Shown piece by piece: positions 54,053 to 64,000 of a stretch of 64,000 nucleotides of DNA. Below the pieces are notes generated by a model, which saw nothing but the letters and a program-made list of their open reading frames with translations, ran no database searches and was not told the DNA's origin. A program made the translations under genes and the position numbers. Source of the stretch: Ottelia alismoides (taxonomy: Eukaryota; Streptophyta; Magnoliopsida; Alismatales; Hydrocharitaceae); contig JAZKJV010009328.1 in the NCBI GenBank assembly GCA_037367405.1, forward strand, positions 685,001-749,000, given 5' to 3'. How positions within the stretch are numbered: position 1 is the stretch's first letter; each line of letters opens with the position of its first letter.

Positions 54053-57000
54053 AGAACCATTCAGGTACAATCTTTAAACCCATACTCATTACATGCTGGT
54101 CGAAAACCTTCTGTGTTAGAGGTTTGGTAAGAGGATCAGCAACGTTGTCGGCAGAGGCCACCTTGGTGATGATGATGTCACCACGCTTTTGTATCTCCCA
54201 AATGATGTGGTATTTCCTTTCCACGTGCTTGCTCTTTTGATGCCATCTGGGTTCCTTTGCCTGGGCAATGGCTCCCGTGTTATCACAGAGTAACGGGATG
54301 GGAGTATCAGAGGAAACTACGCCAAGCTCCAGCACGAACTTGCGCAACCACACCGCCTCCTTTGCAGCATCTGATGCGGCAATGTATTCGGCTTCCGTTG
54401 TTGAATCTGCAGTAGTGTCCTGCTTCTTGCTTCTCCAGCTCACAGCACCACCATTCAACAAGAACACGAACCCTGATGTCGACTTTCGATCATCTACATC
54501 CGATTGGAAGTCAGAATCTGTATATCCCAAGACTTGGAGATCACCATCCCCATAGACCAAGATGTAATCTTGCGTCCGTCTTAGATATTTGAATATGTTC
54601 TTCACTGCATTCCAGTGTTGTTCTCCATAGCAGGATTGGTAACGACTTACCACTCCCACTGCATGGCAGATATCTGGCCTAGTACACATCATGGCATACA
54701 TTAAGCTTCCTACGGCTGATGCATAAGGACATCCAGCCATGGCCTTCTTTTCCTCAACAGTTTGAGGAGCCATTCCTTTGGACAGGTGGATACCATGTCT
54801 TAAGGGTAGGAATCCTTTCTTAGAACTATCCATACGGAATCATTCAAGAATCTTCTTAATGTATCCATGTTGTGATAATCCCAAAATCCTCTTTTCTCGG
54901 TTTCTGAACAGCTTCAGGCCTAAGATATAAGAGGCTTCTCCAAGATCTTTCATCTCAAAGGTATGGGACAGCCAAATCTTTACACTGGTCATCATCCCTG
55001 TATCATTCCCAATGATAAGGATGTCATCTACATAAAGCACGATGAACACAACGGCGCTCCCACTAAGCTTCTTGTATACACAAGGTTCATCAGAATTCTG
55101 CACAAAATCATAACTCTTTATGGTTTCGTCAAATCTGATGTTCCAACTACGAGAAGCTTGCTTGAGACCATAGATGGATTTCTTCAGCTTGCATACTTTA
55201 CCATCCTCAGTCATGAAGCCCTGGGGCTGCTCCATATAGATATCCTCCTCGAGGTATCCATTGAGGAAAGCCGTCTTGACGTCCATCTGCCAGATGTCGT
55301 AGTCAAGATATGCAGCTATAGCTAGCAATGTCCGGATGGATTTAAGCATAGCCACAAGAGAGAATGTCCCATCATAATCGATGCCTTCTCTCTGTGTGTA
55401 GCCCTTGGCTACGAGCCGTGCCTTGAAAGTCTCTACTTTCCCATCAGGTCCCCTCTTTCTCTTGAAGATCCATTTACACCCAATGGGTTTTACCCCTTTA
55501 GGTGGATCCTCTAGGGTCCATACACCATTCTTATGCATGGAGTCAATTTCTGACTTCATTGCTAGCATCCATCTATCCATGTCTTGATCCGCGAGTGCTT
55601 CATCAAATGAAGTAGGATCAATGTCAGTTTCACCTGACACATGGAATCCATACCTTTCAGGTGGTGCAACCACCCTCGAACTCCTTCGAAGAGGTATGGG
55701 TGTTTCATCTTTATTTATCTCTTCCATTTCTGGTCTAGGAAGCTCAGAATCCTCAGGGGATTCAAAGAATTCCTCTACTTCATTGTTGTCTTGACCTTTA
55801 TGGAAATCATTCTCCAGAAACTTCACATCTCTAGAAACAAAAACCTTTTGGGTCTCAGGGTCATAAAGTTGGTATCCAATACCATCTTTAACATACCCAA
55901 TGAAGTAGCACTCACGAGAGCGAGATTCTAGCTTACTTGCGTCCACGTTCTTCGCATAGACCAAGCAACCCCAAACCCTCAAGTGATTAACACTAGGTTT
56001 GGTTCCATACCATAGCTCATGAGGAGTCTTAGGCACGGATTTGCTAGGAATCTTATTCAGGATATATATTGCAGTCTCTACTGCATATCCCCAGAAACTA
56101 AGAGGTAAATTTGCTTTATTCATCATTGATCGGACCATGTCCATGATGGTCCTGTTGCGTCTTTCAGCAATACCATTTAGTTGGGGAGTTCCAGGAGGAG
56201 TGAGATTGGAAACAATTCCATTCTCCTTAAGGTATTCCTTGAATTCATCTGATAGGTACTCACCACCTCGATCAGATCGAATCCGTTTAATCTTCCTATC
56301 GGTTTGGTTCTCAACCAAAGCCTTGAATTCTTTGAACTTTTCAAAGGTTTCAGACTTATGACGTAGTAGGAAGATAAACCCGTATCACGAATGGTCATCG
56401 ATAAATGTCAAATAATATCGGTATCCATTTCGAGTCGCGGTACTGAAGGGACCACATACATCGGTATGTATTAGGTCAATAATACCTTCGCATCTTGTAA
56501 CCTTGTTACGGAAAGGCGTCCTAGTCATTTTGCCCTGTATGCAATGTTTGCAAGTGGGCAGAGGTTGAACCTGTAGAAAATCTAGAGGTCCATCCTTTAT
56601 CAATCTATTGATCCTATCAACAAACAAATGACCAAGCCTTTGATGCCATATCTCATTTGAGATATTTTTATCCTCTCTGGATCTTTTAGGGTTTTTATTA
56701 GTGGTTGTCACATTCATAATACATTTATCAATGCACAATTCATAGAGTCCACCAGAAGTCAAAACACCATCCACAATATATTTATCATAACGACTTATGA
56801 CTAATTTATTACAGAAAAGGAAAGTATATCCGCTTCTAACAAGCTTAGATACAGATATCAAGTTCCTTCTGACTTCGGGTACATAAAGACATTCTTTAAG
56901 TATAAGGACTCTTCCACTAGATAATGATAGTCTACAAGTCCCGACGGCTACTGCTGCAACACTTGCATCAGATCCCATCTGGATGACTATCTCCCCTTCC

Positions 57001-57968
57001 TCAAGATTCCTAGTTTCCTGAAACAAATGCAACAAATTGCATACATGAACAGAAGCACCAGAATCTACAACCCAACTTCCTTCTCGTCCGACAAGAAAGC
57101 TAGTTTCAATGATGAAAGTAGATTTCATACCTGTTGGGGCTTTACCTTTGTCTGAGGACTTCAGGTAATCTGGGCAGTTACGCTTCCAGTGCCCCGGCTT
57201 CTTGCAGTGATGACAGACGTCGGTTTTCTTCGACGCCATGAGAGTGGATGCACTGGAAGAAGAGCCAACACTTTGTCCCTTTTTCTTTCTCTTCTGGGCC
57301 GGGCCCTTCCGAGAACCATGCTTCCGACCGCGCTTCCCCTTGACCTGTGCAACCATTGCACTGCCACTGGGACCATCCTTCTTCATCACGTCCTCTGCGG
57401 ACTTTAATGCAGCAAGGAGAGCAGCACTTGTCAATTCCAACTTGTTCATGTGGAATGACACTACAAAGTTATTAAAAGACTTGGGCAATGACAGCAGAAT
57501 GAAATCAGCTTGCATGTCTGCATCTATCGTTGCCCCAAGAGTCTCCAGCTCCGACAGGTACCCAAACATTTTGAGTACATGTTCACGGACTGAAGTCCCT
57601 TCCTGCATTCTACAACGAATGAGGTCTTTCATAACATTGTACCGCTGAGTGCGGTTAATGTCACCAAACATATCCTTAAGATTCTGCATTATTTCCTGAC
57701 AGGTATTCATCTCCACATGTTGCTTTTGCATAACATTGGAGAGAGAACCTAGGATATAGCACCTAGCCAAGACATGATCTTCATCATACTTGTCATTAAA
57801 TGCTTTTTCTTCCTTGGACTTAGGGTTCTCATGCTTGTCCTCGGATAGCACATAACTTATGCGCTCAGCAGAGAGAACAAGCTCCAAATTTCGGATCCAA
57901 TCCGAATAATTTGGGCCGGTCAATTGGTTGACCTCAAGAAGCCTACTAAGTGGGTTCAAAGACTTCAT
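54051..57968 (-). pseudogene. gag-pol: Copia C gag-pol polyprotein (full length, two in-frame TGA stops)
   Basis: One continuous frame of about 1,306 codons from the ATG at 57,968. The domains in order are: Gag (LTGPNYSDWIRNLELVLSAE at about 17; NFVVSFHMNKLELT); CCHC knuckle CHHCKKPGHWKRNC (about 255-268); protease WVVDSGASVHVCN (about 300); GAG-pre-integrase HQRLGH...CIQGKMTR; integrase with HTDVCGPF, RSDRGGEYLS and GIAERRNRTI, giving the D-D-E; RT with WQMDVKTAFLNGYL and active site LYVDDILIIG (about 976); and RNase H with STTEAEYIAASDAAKEAVW. The stops are TGA at 56,385 (after FIDDHS) and TGA at 54,840 (after KKILE), each consistent with a single C-to-T change. The frame is otherwise clean, so loss of function is recent. 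Confidence 0.95.
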
Positions 57969-59696
57969 TTTCTGAAATTAAGAATGCACTATATTAGAAT
58001 ATAGAAATATATATTCAAATTTATGATATTTGATTAAGGTATTTTAAATCAAATTATTCTTGCATTGTCGACTTTGAAAGTTCATTCCCTTAATCACTTT
58101 CAAAGTAAGAGATATACTTACCGCTATATCTCTAGCAAGAATTGGGATCTCCTCTTTATCATTGTCACATCCCAATAATATGAGAATCTGTGACTCCAAT
58201 AAAGAAAAGCAGGAACTCATTCCATTTTGCAAGTCCAACTTGCAATTTCCCAATTCGGTCTTTAACACCCGAGCCCACCACCCCTAAGGCGATGTTGACC
58301 CGTTGTTAATTGAACCAACCGTAATAGGAATAGTACTCGCTATGCGCAATCCAATATCGCCCCAATAATATGAGGATCCGATATTGGGGTCACTACGCAT
58401 ACGGCCTTACTCTTTCGAGAAGCAAAGAGTCCGATCCAGATGCGCTTGCACACAGGAGCTGTCACTTCGGACAGGCGTCTCCCACATGCAATCCCTGGCG
58501 ACGAAACTCTTCGCCTTGACGGGAGACCATGGATGTCACTTATGTGATCCTCCATCTCATATTCAAATTTTAATTAATTATCGTGAATCACATTCACATA
58601 ATTAATTCTTCCAAGGGAATTAATATCTCTAATCATATTAGAGTATTTCAATTGGACATAATCAATTTAATCATATTAAATTAATTATCAATCCAATTCA
58701 ATCAATCAAACTTGATTATTTTACTTGAATACATATATGGTAATATCTCAAAATACGTATTAATTCGAATTTTAATAATTAGAAAAATACATCTTAATCC
58801 CTCGGACATTATCCCGGCCCTACCCGCTGTCATGGCCAGTACCGACGAGAGTGGGACGGACCACATACGTTGCAACCCGCAACCCCAATGCTCTCCGACT
58901 AGGCACCACATCCGCCTCGGGAAAGGATAATGCCAAATTGATTAATTTGTACTTGAGATGATCATCGGTTTTTCAACCGAAATTGTACCATATAGTAATA
59001 ATCAAAACATTTTTGATTATAAGGAAATTTGCTAGACAAATTCTCAAATCCTATTCAAGCATCAAGTTTGAAAGATTGTGGTTTCCAATTATGATTTAGA
59101 TCACATCTTAATCAATTAATTGGTTGGGTCCAAGTCAATTAGGCAAATAATCATGTTTCAATATTTCACAAATATTTTTCAAAATTATTTCACGAAATTA
59201 ACAATTAATTTCATTAATTGACAATCACTTGGTTCTAGATTAGGAATGCAATTTCAGTAAAGACCCCTATTCACTAAAATTGGCATATCTCAATCAATTT
59301 AAATCCAAATTGAGCAAACTCAATTTTCATAGATTGCTAACTTGATTTACAACAGAACCTAAGTGGATTTGCACGCATTTCGAGGCAGATGATAACAGTA
59401 ATTAACTCTTTAATCATGTTAAAATCTATTGTTCCCGCAACAGTGCATACATGTCCATTAAAACAACCATAACTAGAGCATACGAAATCCGATTTACGCA
59501 AACTCAGTTTCTATGGTTCCTTATTTAATGGGGAACAAAATCCAAGTATTAAATTCATGTTTAAACAATTTAAACAGTGCCGAATTTATTTACTAAACAG
59601 ATCTGCGAAATCAAATGCGATGAAAAACTTTCGCGACCTAAACGAACCCAAGTCGTCCTCGGTTTTTCGAATCATATTCGAAACCGTCGACCTAAG
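57969..59696 (-). other. Untranslated leader of copia C
   Basis: About 1.7 kb between PBS and gag. AT-rich with a GC-richer part (58,260-58,560). The short ORFs within are not supported by any domain. Confidence 0.75.
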
Positions 59697-59708
59697 GCTC
59701 TGATACCA
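59697..59708 (-). promoter_or_regulatory. Primer binding site of copia C (initiator tRNA-Met type)
   Basis: On - it reads TGGTATCAGAGC, starting two bases after the 5' LTR end CCTTCA. This is the standard plant copia site complementary to the 3' end of tRNA-iMet. Confidence 0.93.
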
Positions 59709-59710
59709 CT

Positions 59711-62215
59711 TGAAGGATATGGGGAAATCCTCAAGCGCATCACGGAAGCGTGATCGTTGTATCGAATACGACGAAGAACGACTAGTCGTACTAGTTGTTC
59801 GGAGCAGCGGAATTTAAAAAAATTTAAACAGATGAAACCACATGATCCGAGAACCATTCTCAAATCGTTTCATCTATAACCACAGCAAGTATAATGCAAT
59901 ACCTCTTGAAGCGTGGTTGATCAAGTCTCTACGAAAAGAGACCTCCTGTCTCAAGTCCGATCGTCGGAGTAACGGCTTGCGAGCGCGGAGATGAGTCGCG
60001 GTGTCCTCGCAATCCAAGTTGATCCAAGCGCGGTTGCTCCTGATCTCGTCGCACTCAAACGTCTCCTTCGTGAGTGAAGCACTCCAAGAAGACAAAGAAC
60101 CGCAGAGAGTCGAAGCGGCAGCACGAAGGCGCGGGCGTCGACGTTTCTCTCCACCAAGGTGGACGGCCACCAAGAAGAGAGGGAGAGAGAGGGCTGTCGT
60201 GTATATGAGAAAGAGAGAGAGAGTTTGTGCTACAATAGCATGTGTAAAGAGAGAGCCAAGTATGCCTCTCTATTTATAGGGTTTTGGGATCCATGGATCT
60301 CAAATCCATGGGACACATAAAATCAAGATGAGATTGATTTATGTTCATCCAATGGCTCAGATTGTTGTTGTCAAGACAACAAATTTAGGCTGAAATATAT
60401 TTGACAAAATCAAATATAATTCATTCCTAAATCAACCCAACAAATAAGGAGAGAAGACACATGGAGATTTCATCTCCATGTGCCTTCCAAGTGGGCGCAC
60501 ACCCCATTCCATATAGGAGTGGAATGTCGTCCATGAGATTGCATGGAGATTGCAATCTCATGGAAATCCATGAGATTGCATATCTCCATGAAATCTCTCT
60601 TATTTATTTGCACCAAATTTATTTGGGTTTTATTCTTCAAAAATAATTCACAATTATCTTTGAGAATATTGCAATCTTGCCATGAAAAAATTGTGAATCA
60701 TATTCACAACCCAAAACAACATGTAATTCATATTGTTAATTAATTACACAATGTGTATCCAATACACATCATAATTAATCAACACATATAAATTATAATT
60801 AACTCTCTCTAATACATTATAAATCATATTTATAATATATTATGAATAATTGGATATCTCTATCCACATTATTCTTATCCAAACTAATTAAATCACATTT
60901 AATCATATTGGATAATTTCTCATACATCATGATAATTAAAACACTTTTAATTATCAAATTCTCTTTGCTTAGATCTTATGGAATTGTTCTTAAACCATTT
61001 AAGAACAATGCTATTCTCCTCAGATACTTGGAGATAAGGACAGGGCGATTGTATTGTTCCACGTATAGTGACTTGGATGTTGAGATAGTATCTCAAATCC
61101 AGATCCTATGGACCTCCCACTGATGCTTGATCAAATCAAGACCGTAGACTTAATCTTCTCATTGCATCTGAATCTCATTCAGATCAATGTCCAGTTCATG
61201 GACTAAGATTAGGTCACTTCTCTAATGAGAGGAGTCACTAAAATTCAAACCTGTTTCATCACTCCCTCGGAATGGAAGTGTCATGGTTATACAATCGTAT
61301 ATGATCAAATCACCCTTCAGGTATTCCTAATACCTGCACATCCTACATACTGGAAGACTCATGATCATCCTGAAGATAAAGATCACTTTTACACTGTCAT
61401 CTTCAGGGTTAGATCATTAAGTTTCTCAATCTTGGTTATTTGGGATTTGGTATAGATCATATGCTTTCACAAAGCATATATCTTACCTTCAAATTCATGT
61501 CATGCTTCCAAAGCACGACGACCATGCATGGAATTTGTTCAGTCCCAATACCTCATGAGTGAGCTCATGTCTCCCGGTTCACAAGTGAACCTGTATGATC
61601 CCTTTGAGAGATCGCATTACTCATATGTCCTTACATGCACACCAGCTCGCCGGTATATAGACCTTGATTAGGTCATCAACCTATTGGTCTGCCAAATGTA
61701 CATACTCAGACATATAGCAATACATCTGTCTCTAGTCAGAGGATGCATGCCTATGTTGTGACAGTATTCAATGTAGGTCTTTGGTTATCTCGATCTCGTC
61801 AAGTCAACCCATTGACTTGACAAACCTGACACCTCTGAATCACTATTCCCATGCAGAGGACCTGCATCAAGAGGTCATTCAGATATCAGTCATATGAGAT
61901 AGGATTGCCATCTCCTACTCAGACTGGAGATCATCACTTAATGATCATTTGATGATGCTTGATGAGTCCTCTATCTAACTCCTTAGATATTCATCCAAGC
62001 ATCAGCCTCTATGATCCTCCAATGAATCAACAGCTGTATGATCATCAAGTTGGCCATGGTACATAACCCTTATTGTACAGAGGGACCCTATAGTACATTC
62101 ATTCATTAATCTCAGAAAGGGGAGTGAAAAATAATCAATAATTTTCATTGATAATTTATTCATTACAGTAACATTTATTGTAGAAATGGTTCGCCCGGGG
62201 CTCACATTGCTAACA
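59711..62215 (-). repeat. 5' LTR of copia C
   Basis: 2,505 bp. On - it starts TGTTAGCAATG and ends CATATCCTTCA. A TATA box reads CCTATAAATAG on - (60,279-60,269). It matches 51,564-54,035 except for scattered substitutions, an 8-bp indel (ACGAGATC, present at about 51,866 and absent here) and the extra 40-bp end. Confidence 0.93.
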
Positions 62216-64000
62216 TTACGATCGTAAAGAATGACCGTGGTGAGGAGATTCCGACCTGGGTACCTACTTCATGGCGTGTCTGTGTAGATTACCGACGCCT
62301 GAACTTAGCTACCAAGAAGGATCACTTTCCACTGTCCTTTATTGATCAAATTATTGAGAGGTTGGCAGGGAAAGAGTTCTTTTGCTTCTTGGATGGGTAC
62401 TCGGGATACAACCAAGTTGCTATCGCTCCTGAGGATCAGGAGAAAACTACTTTCACTTGTCCGTTTGGCACTTACGCTTTTAGACGGATGCCCTTTGGAT
62501 TGTGTAACGCCCCCGCTACATTTCAAAGGTGTATGTTGGCCGTTTTCGCCGACATGGTGGGTAATTTTCTTGAAGTCTTCATGGACGATTTCTCGGTCTA
62601 CGGGGATAGTTTTGACACATGTCTTGCTCATTTAGACCGAGTTCTTCAACGTTGTTGTGAGGTAAACCTAGTGCTCTCGTGGGAGAAGAGTCACTTTATG
62701 GTGACTAATGGGATTGTATTGGGCCATGTCATCTCCAAACATGGTATGGAGGTTGACCTGGCTAAGATTGATGTGATTTCCAAGTTAGAGCCACCGCAGA
62801 ATTTGAAGCAGATGAGGTCATTTTTGGGACATGTAGGATTCTATAGGCGATTCATAAAGGACTTCAGCAAAATCGCCAGACCTTTGACGGAGCTTTTGTG
62901 TAAGGAGACTGATTTTATTGTCGATGAGAAAGTTCTCCTTGCATTCAATCAGATGAAAGAAATGGTTACTAGTGCTCCTATCTTACAGCCACCTGATTGG
63001 TCTCTTCCCTTTGAGATCATGACGGATGCATCAGATTTCGCAGTTGGAGCAGTCTTAGGACAGAGAAGGGATGGGGTACCATTTGCTATACACTATGCTA
63101 GCAAGACTCTGGATGAAGCACAGCGGAATTATACAGTTACAGAGAAGGAGATGTTAGCAGTTGTATTTGGTCTAGAAAAGTTCAGATCTTACCTCATTGG
63201 TTCACACGTGATTATATACACGGATCACACTGCCATACGATACTTACAGGCAAAGAAGGATGCTAAACCATGCCTTATCAGATGGATCCTTCTTCTTCAG
63301 GAATTTGATTTAGAGATACGAGATAAACCTGGAGTGAAAAATGTTGTGGCAGATCACCTTTCCCGTATCACAGACACAGAGACTTCTGAGCAGAACATGA
63401 TTCCTATTTCTGAAACCTTTTCCAGATGAGTCCATTTTATCTGTGACTCGCTTCCATGGTATGCTGATATTGTGAACTATCTTGTCTCAAAGAAAGTTCC
63501 ACAGATTGGCCGAAGTACAAGGTAGACAGATTTTTATCAGAGATTCATTATTACCAGTGGGAGGATCCGTACATATTTCGTGAGGGTGTGGATTGTATAT
63601 GGAGAAGGTGCATTCCTCAGGAGGAACATACCAGTGTACTTGAGCACTGTCACAAGCTAGAATCTGCTGGGCATCATTCGGGGAAACGCACGGCAGCAAA
63701 GGTTTTACAGAGTGGCCTATGGTGGCCCACATTGTTTAAGGATGCTACAGAGTATGTTCGAGGTTGTATTGATTGTCAGAAAATGGGAGGAACAGTTGGT
63801 TCCAAAGATACCATGCCCCTAAGATATATACAGATTTCTGATGTTTTTGATGCTTGGGGCATAGACTTCATGGGCCCATTTCCTGTCAGTCAGGGATTTC
63901 AGTACATCCTGCTCGCCGTGGATTATGTTAGTCGATGGGTGGAGGCTATCCCCACCCGAACCGCAGATAGTCGTACGGTGTGTTCCTTTCTTAAGGACCA
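62216..64000 (+). pseudogene. pol: RT, RNase H and partial integrase of retrotransposon B
   Basis: After the copia insertion, RT resumes ([40 protein letters not shown]) with an intact active site [10 protein letters not shown] (about 62,580-62,610). RNase H follows ([47 protein letters not shown]). A base inserted in a T-run at about 63,420 ends the long frame at 63,429. Further small indels to about 63,520 precede the integrase: H2C2 with HKLESAGHHSGKRTAAKVL and CIDCQKMG, then the first catalytic Asp motif [16 protein letters not shown], running off the window edge. It is better preserved than A but not intact. Confidence 0.9.

Larger units (their letters stand above)
51564..62215 (-). mobile_element. 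Young Ty1/copia retrotransposon C inserted in B's RT
   Basis: Read on -, the order is 5' LTR (62,215-59,711), PBS (59,708-59,697), leader, gag-pol (57,968-54,051), PPT and 3' LTR (54,035-51,564). Identical 5-bp duplications TTACG flank it (51,559-51,563 and 62,216-62,220), and B's reading frame is continuous across the site. LTRs differ at roughly 1% plus small indels by eye, so the insertion is recent. The 3' LTR is 40 bp shorter at its outer end than the 5' LTR. Confidence 0.95.
42667..64000 (+). mobile_element. Athila-like Ty3/gypsy retrotransposon B (extends past the window)
   Basis: The order on + is 5' LTR (42,667-46,210), PBS (46,214), leader, gag (47,487), protease and start of RT, an inserted copia element, then the rest of RT, RNase H and integrase running off the window. 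The 3' LTR is outside. Catalytic motifs are intact where A's are lost, and coding damage is limited to single-base indels, so B is younger than A. It interrupts a FAR1-type gene. The expected left target copy is CCTGG (42,662-42,666); the right copy cannot be seen. Confidence 0.9.

Noticed and set aside
1..64000. CRISPR array, prokaryotic operon or rRNA/tRNA gene.
   Set aside because: No regularly spaced direct repeats with unique spacers and no rRNA or complete tRNA sequence were seen; the only tRNA-like matches are retroelement primer binding sites.

Overview
The window is nuclear DNA of a flowering plant. The evidence is Ty3/gypsy (Athila-like) and Ty1/copia LTR retrotransposons, FAR1-type Mutator-like (MULE) transposases, a plant-type Ulp1 protease gene carried by a MULE, Pack-MULE-like elements and foldback MITEs, in AT-rich DNA with many microsatellites. 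No intact host gene is recognised; nearly every coding stretch belongs to a transposon and is broken.

Layout. 1-4,671: a cluster of small non-autonomous elements. These are three copies of a foldback MITE (1-349, 399-766, 4,271-4,650) and three elements (800-2,111; 2,112-3,829; 3,917-4,238) that share a terminal signature and dense TTTTACAA motifs. 4,672-~37,885: best read as one large MULE blown apart by later insertions. It holds a FAR1-type transposase pseudogene on + (leader about 4,900-6,116, body 21,280-23,540) and a convergent Ulp1-like cysteine protease gene on - (25,860-~35,990). Inside it sit an Athila-like retrotransposon 'A' (6,117-21,279), which itself holds a copia solo LTR (9,853-12,374); a 997-bp Pack-MULE-like element (26,973-27,969); an Athila-type solo LTR (28,859-34,012) holding a second Pack-MULE-like element (31,788-33,177); and a foldback MITE (34,214-34,591). 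37,892-39,205: two more foldback MITEs and a 650-bp GT/GC tract. 39,206-41,340: unassigned. 41,340-42,666: the 3' half of a different FAR1-type gene (-), cut by Athila-like retrotransposon 'B' (42,667 to beyond the window end). B's pol gene is split by a young copia element 'C' (51,564-62,215, - strand).

Dating by nesting. Target-site duplications read from the sequence support the order of insertion: TTACG for C, ATCCA for the copia solo LTR, GTTCA for the Athila solo LTR, and TATAAAATA and TTAAATAAT for the two Pack-MULEs. A carries an imperfect pair, ATTAG/AATAG. C is the youngest: its LTRs are nearly identical and its polyprotein frame has only two TGA stops. A is old, with many stops and frameshifts, mutated protease and RT catalytic motifs, and a deletion that removed the integrase end and the start of the 3' LTR.

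Most notable: the split MULE pairing a FAR1 transposase with a Ulp1 protease and flanked by inverted motif arrays; a covarying RNA hairpin at the same leader position in A and B; the asymmetric LTR ends of C; and six foldback MITEs that mostly abut microsatellites.
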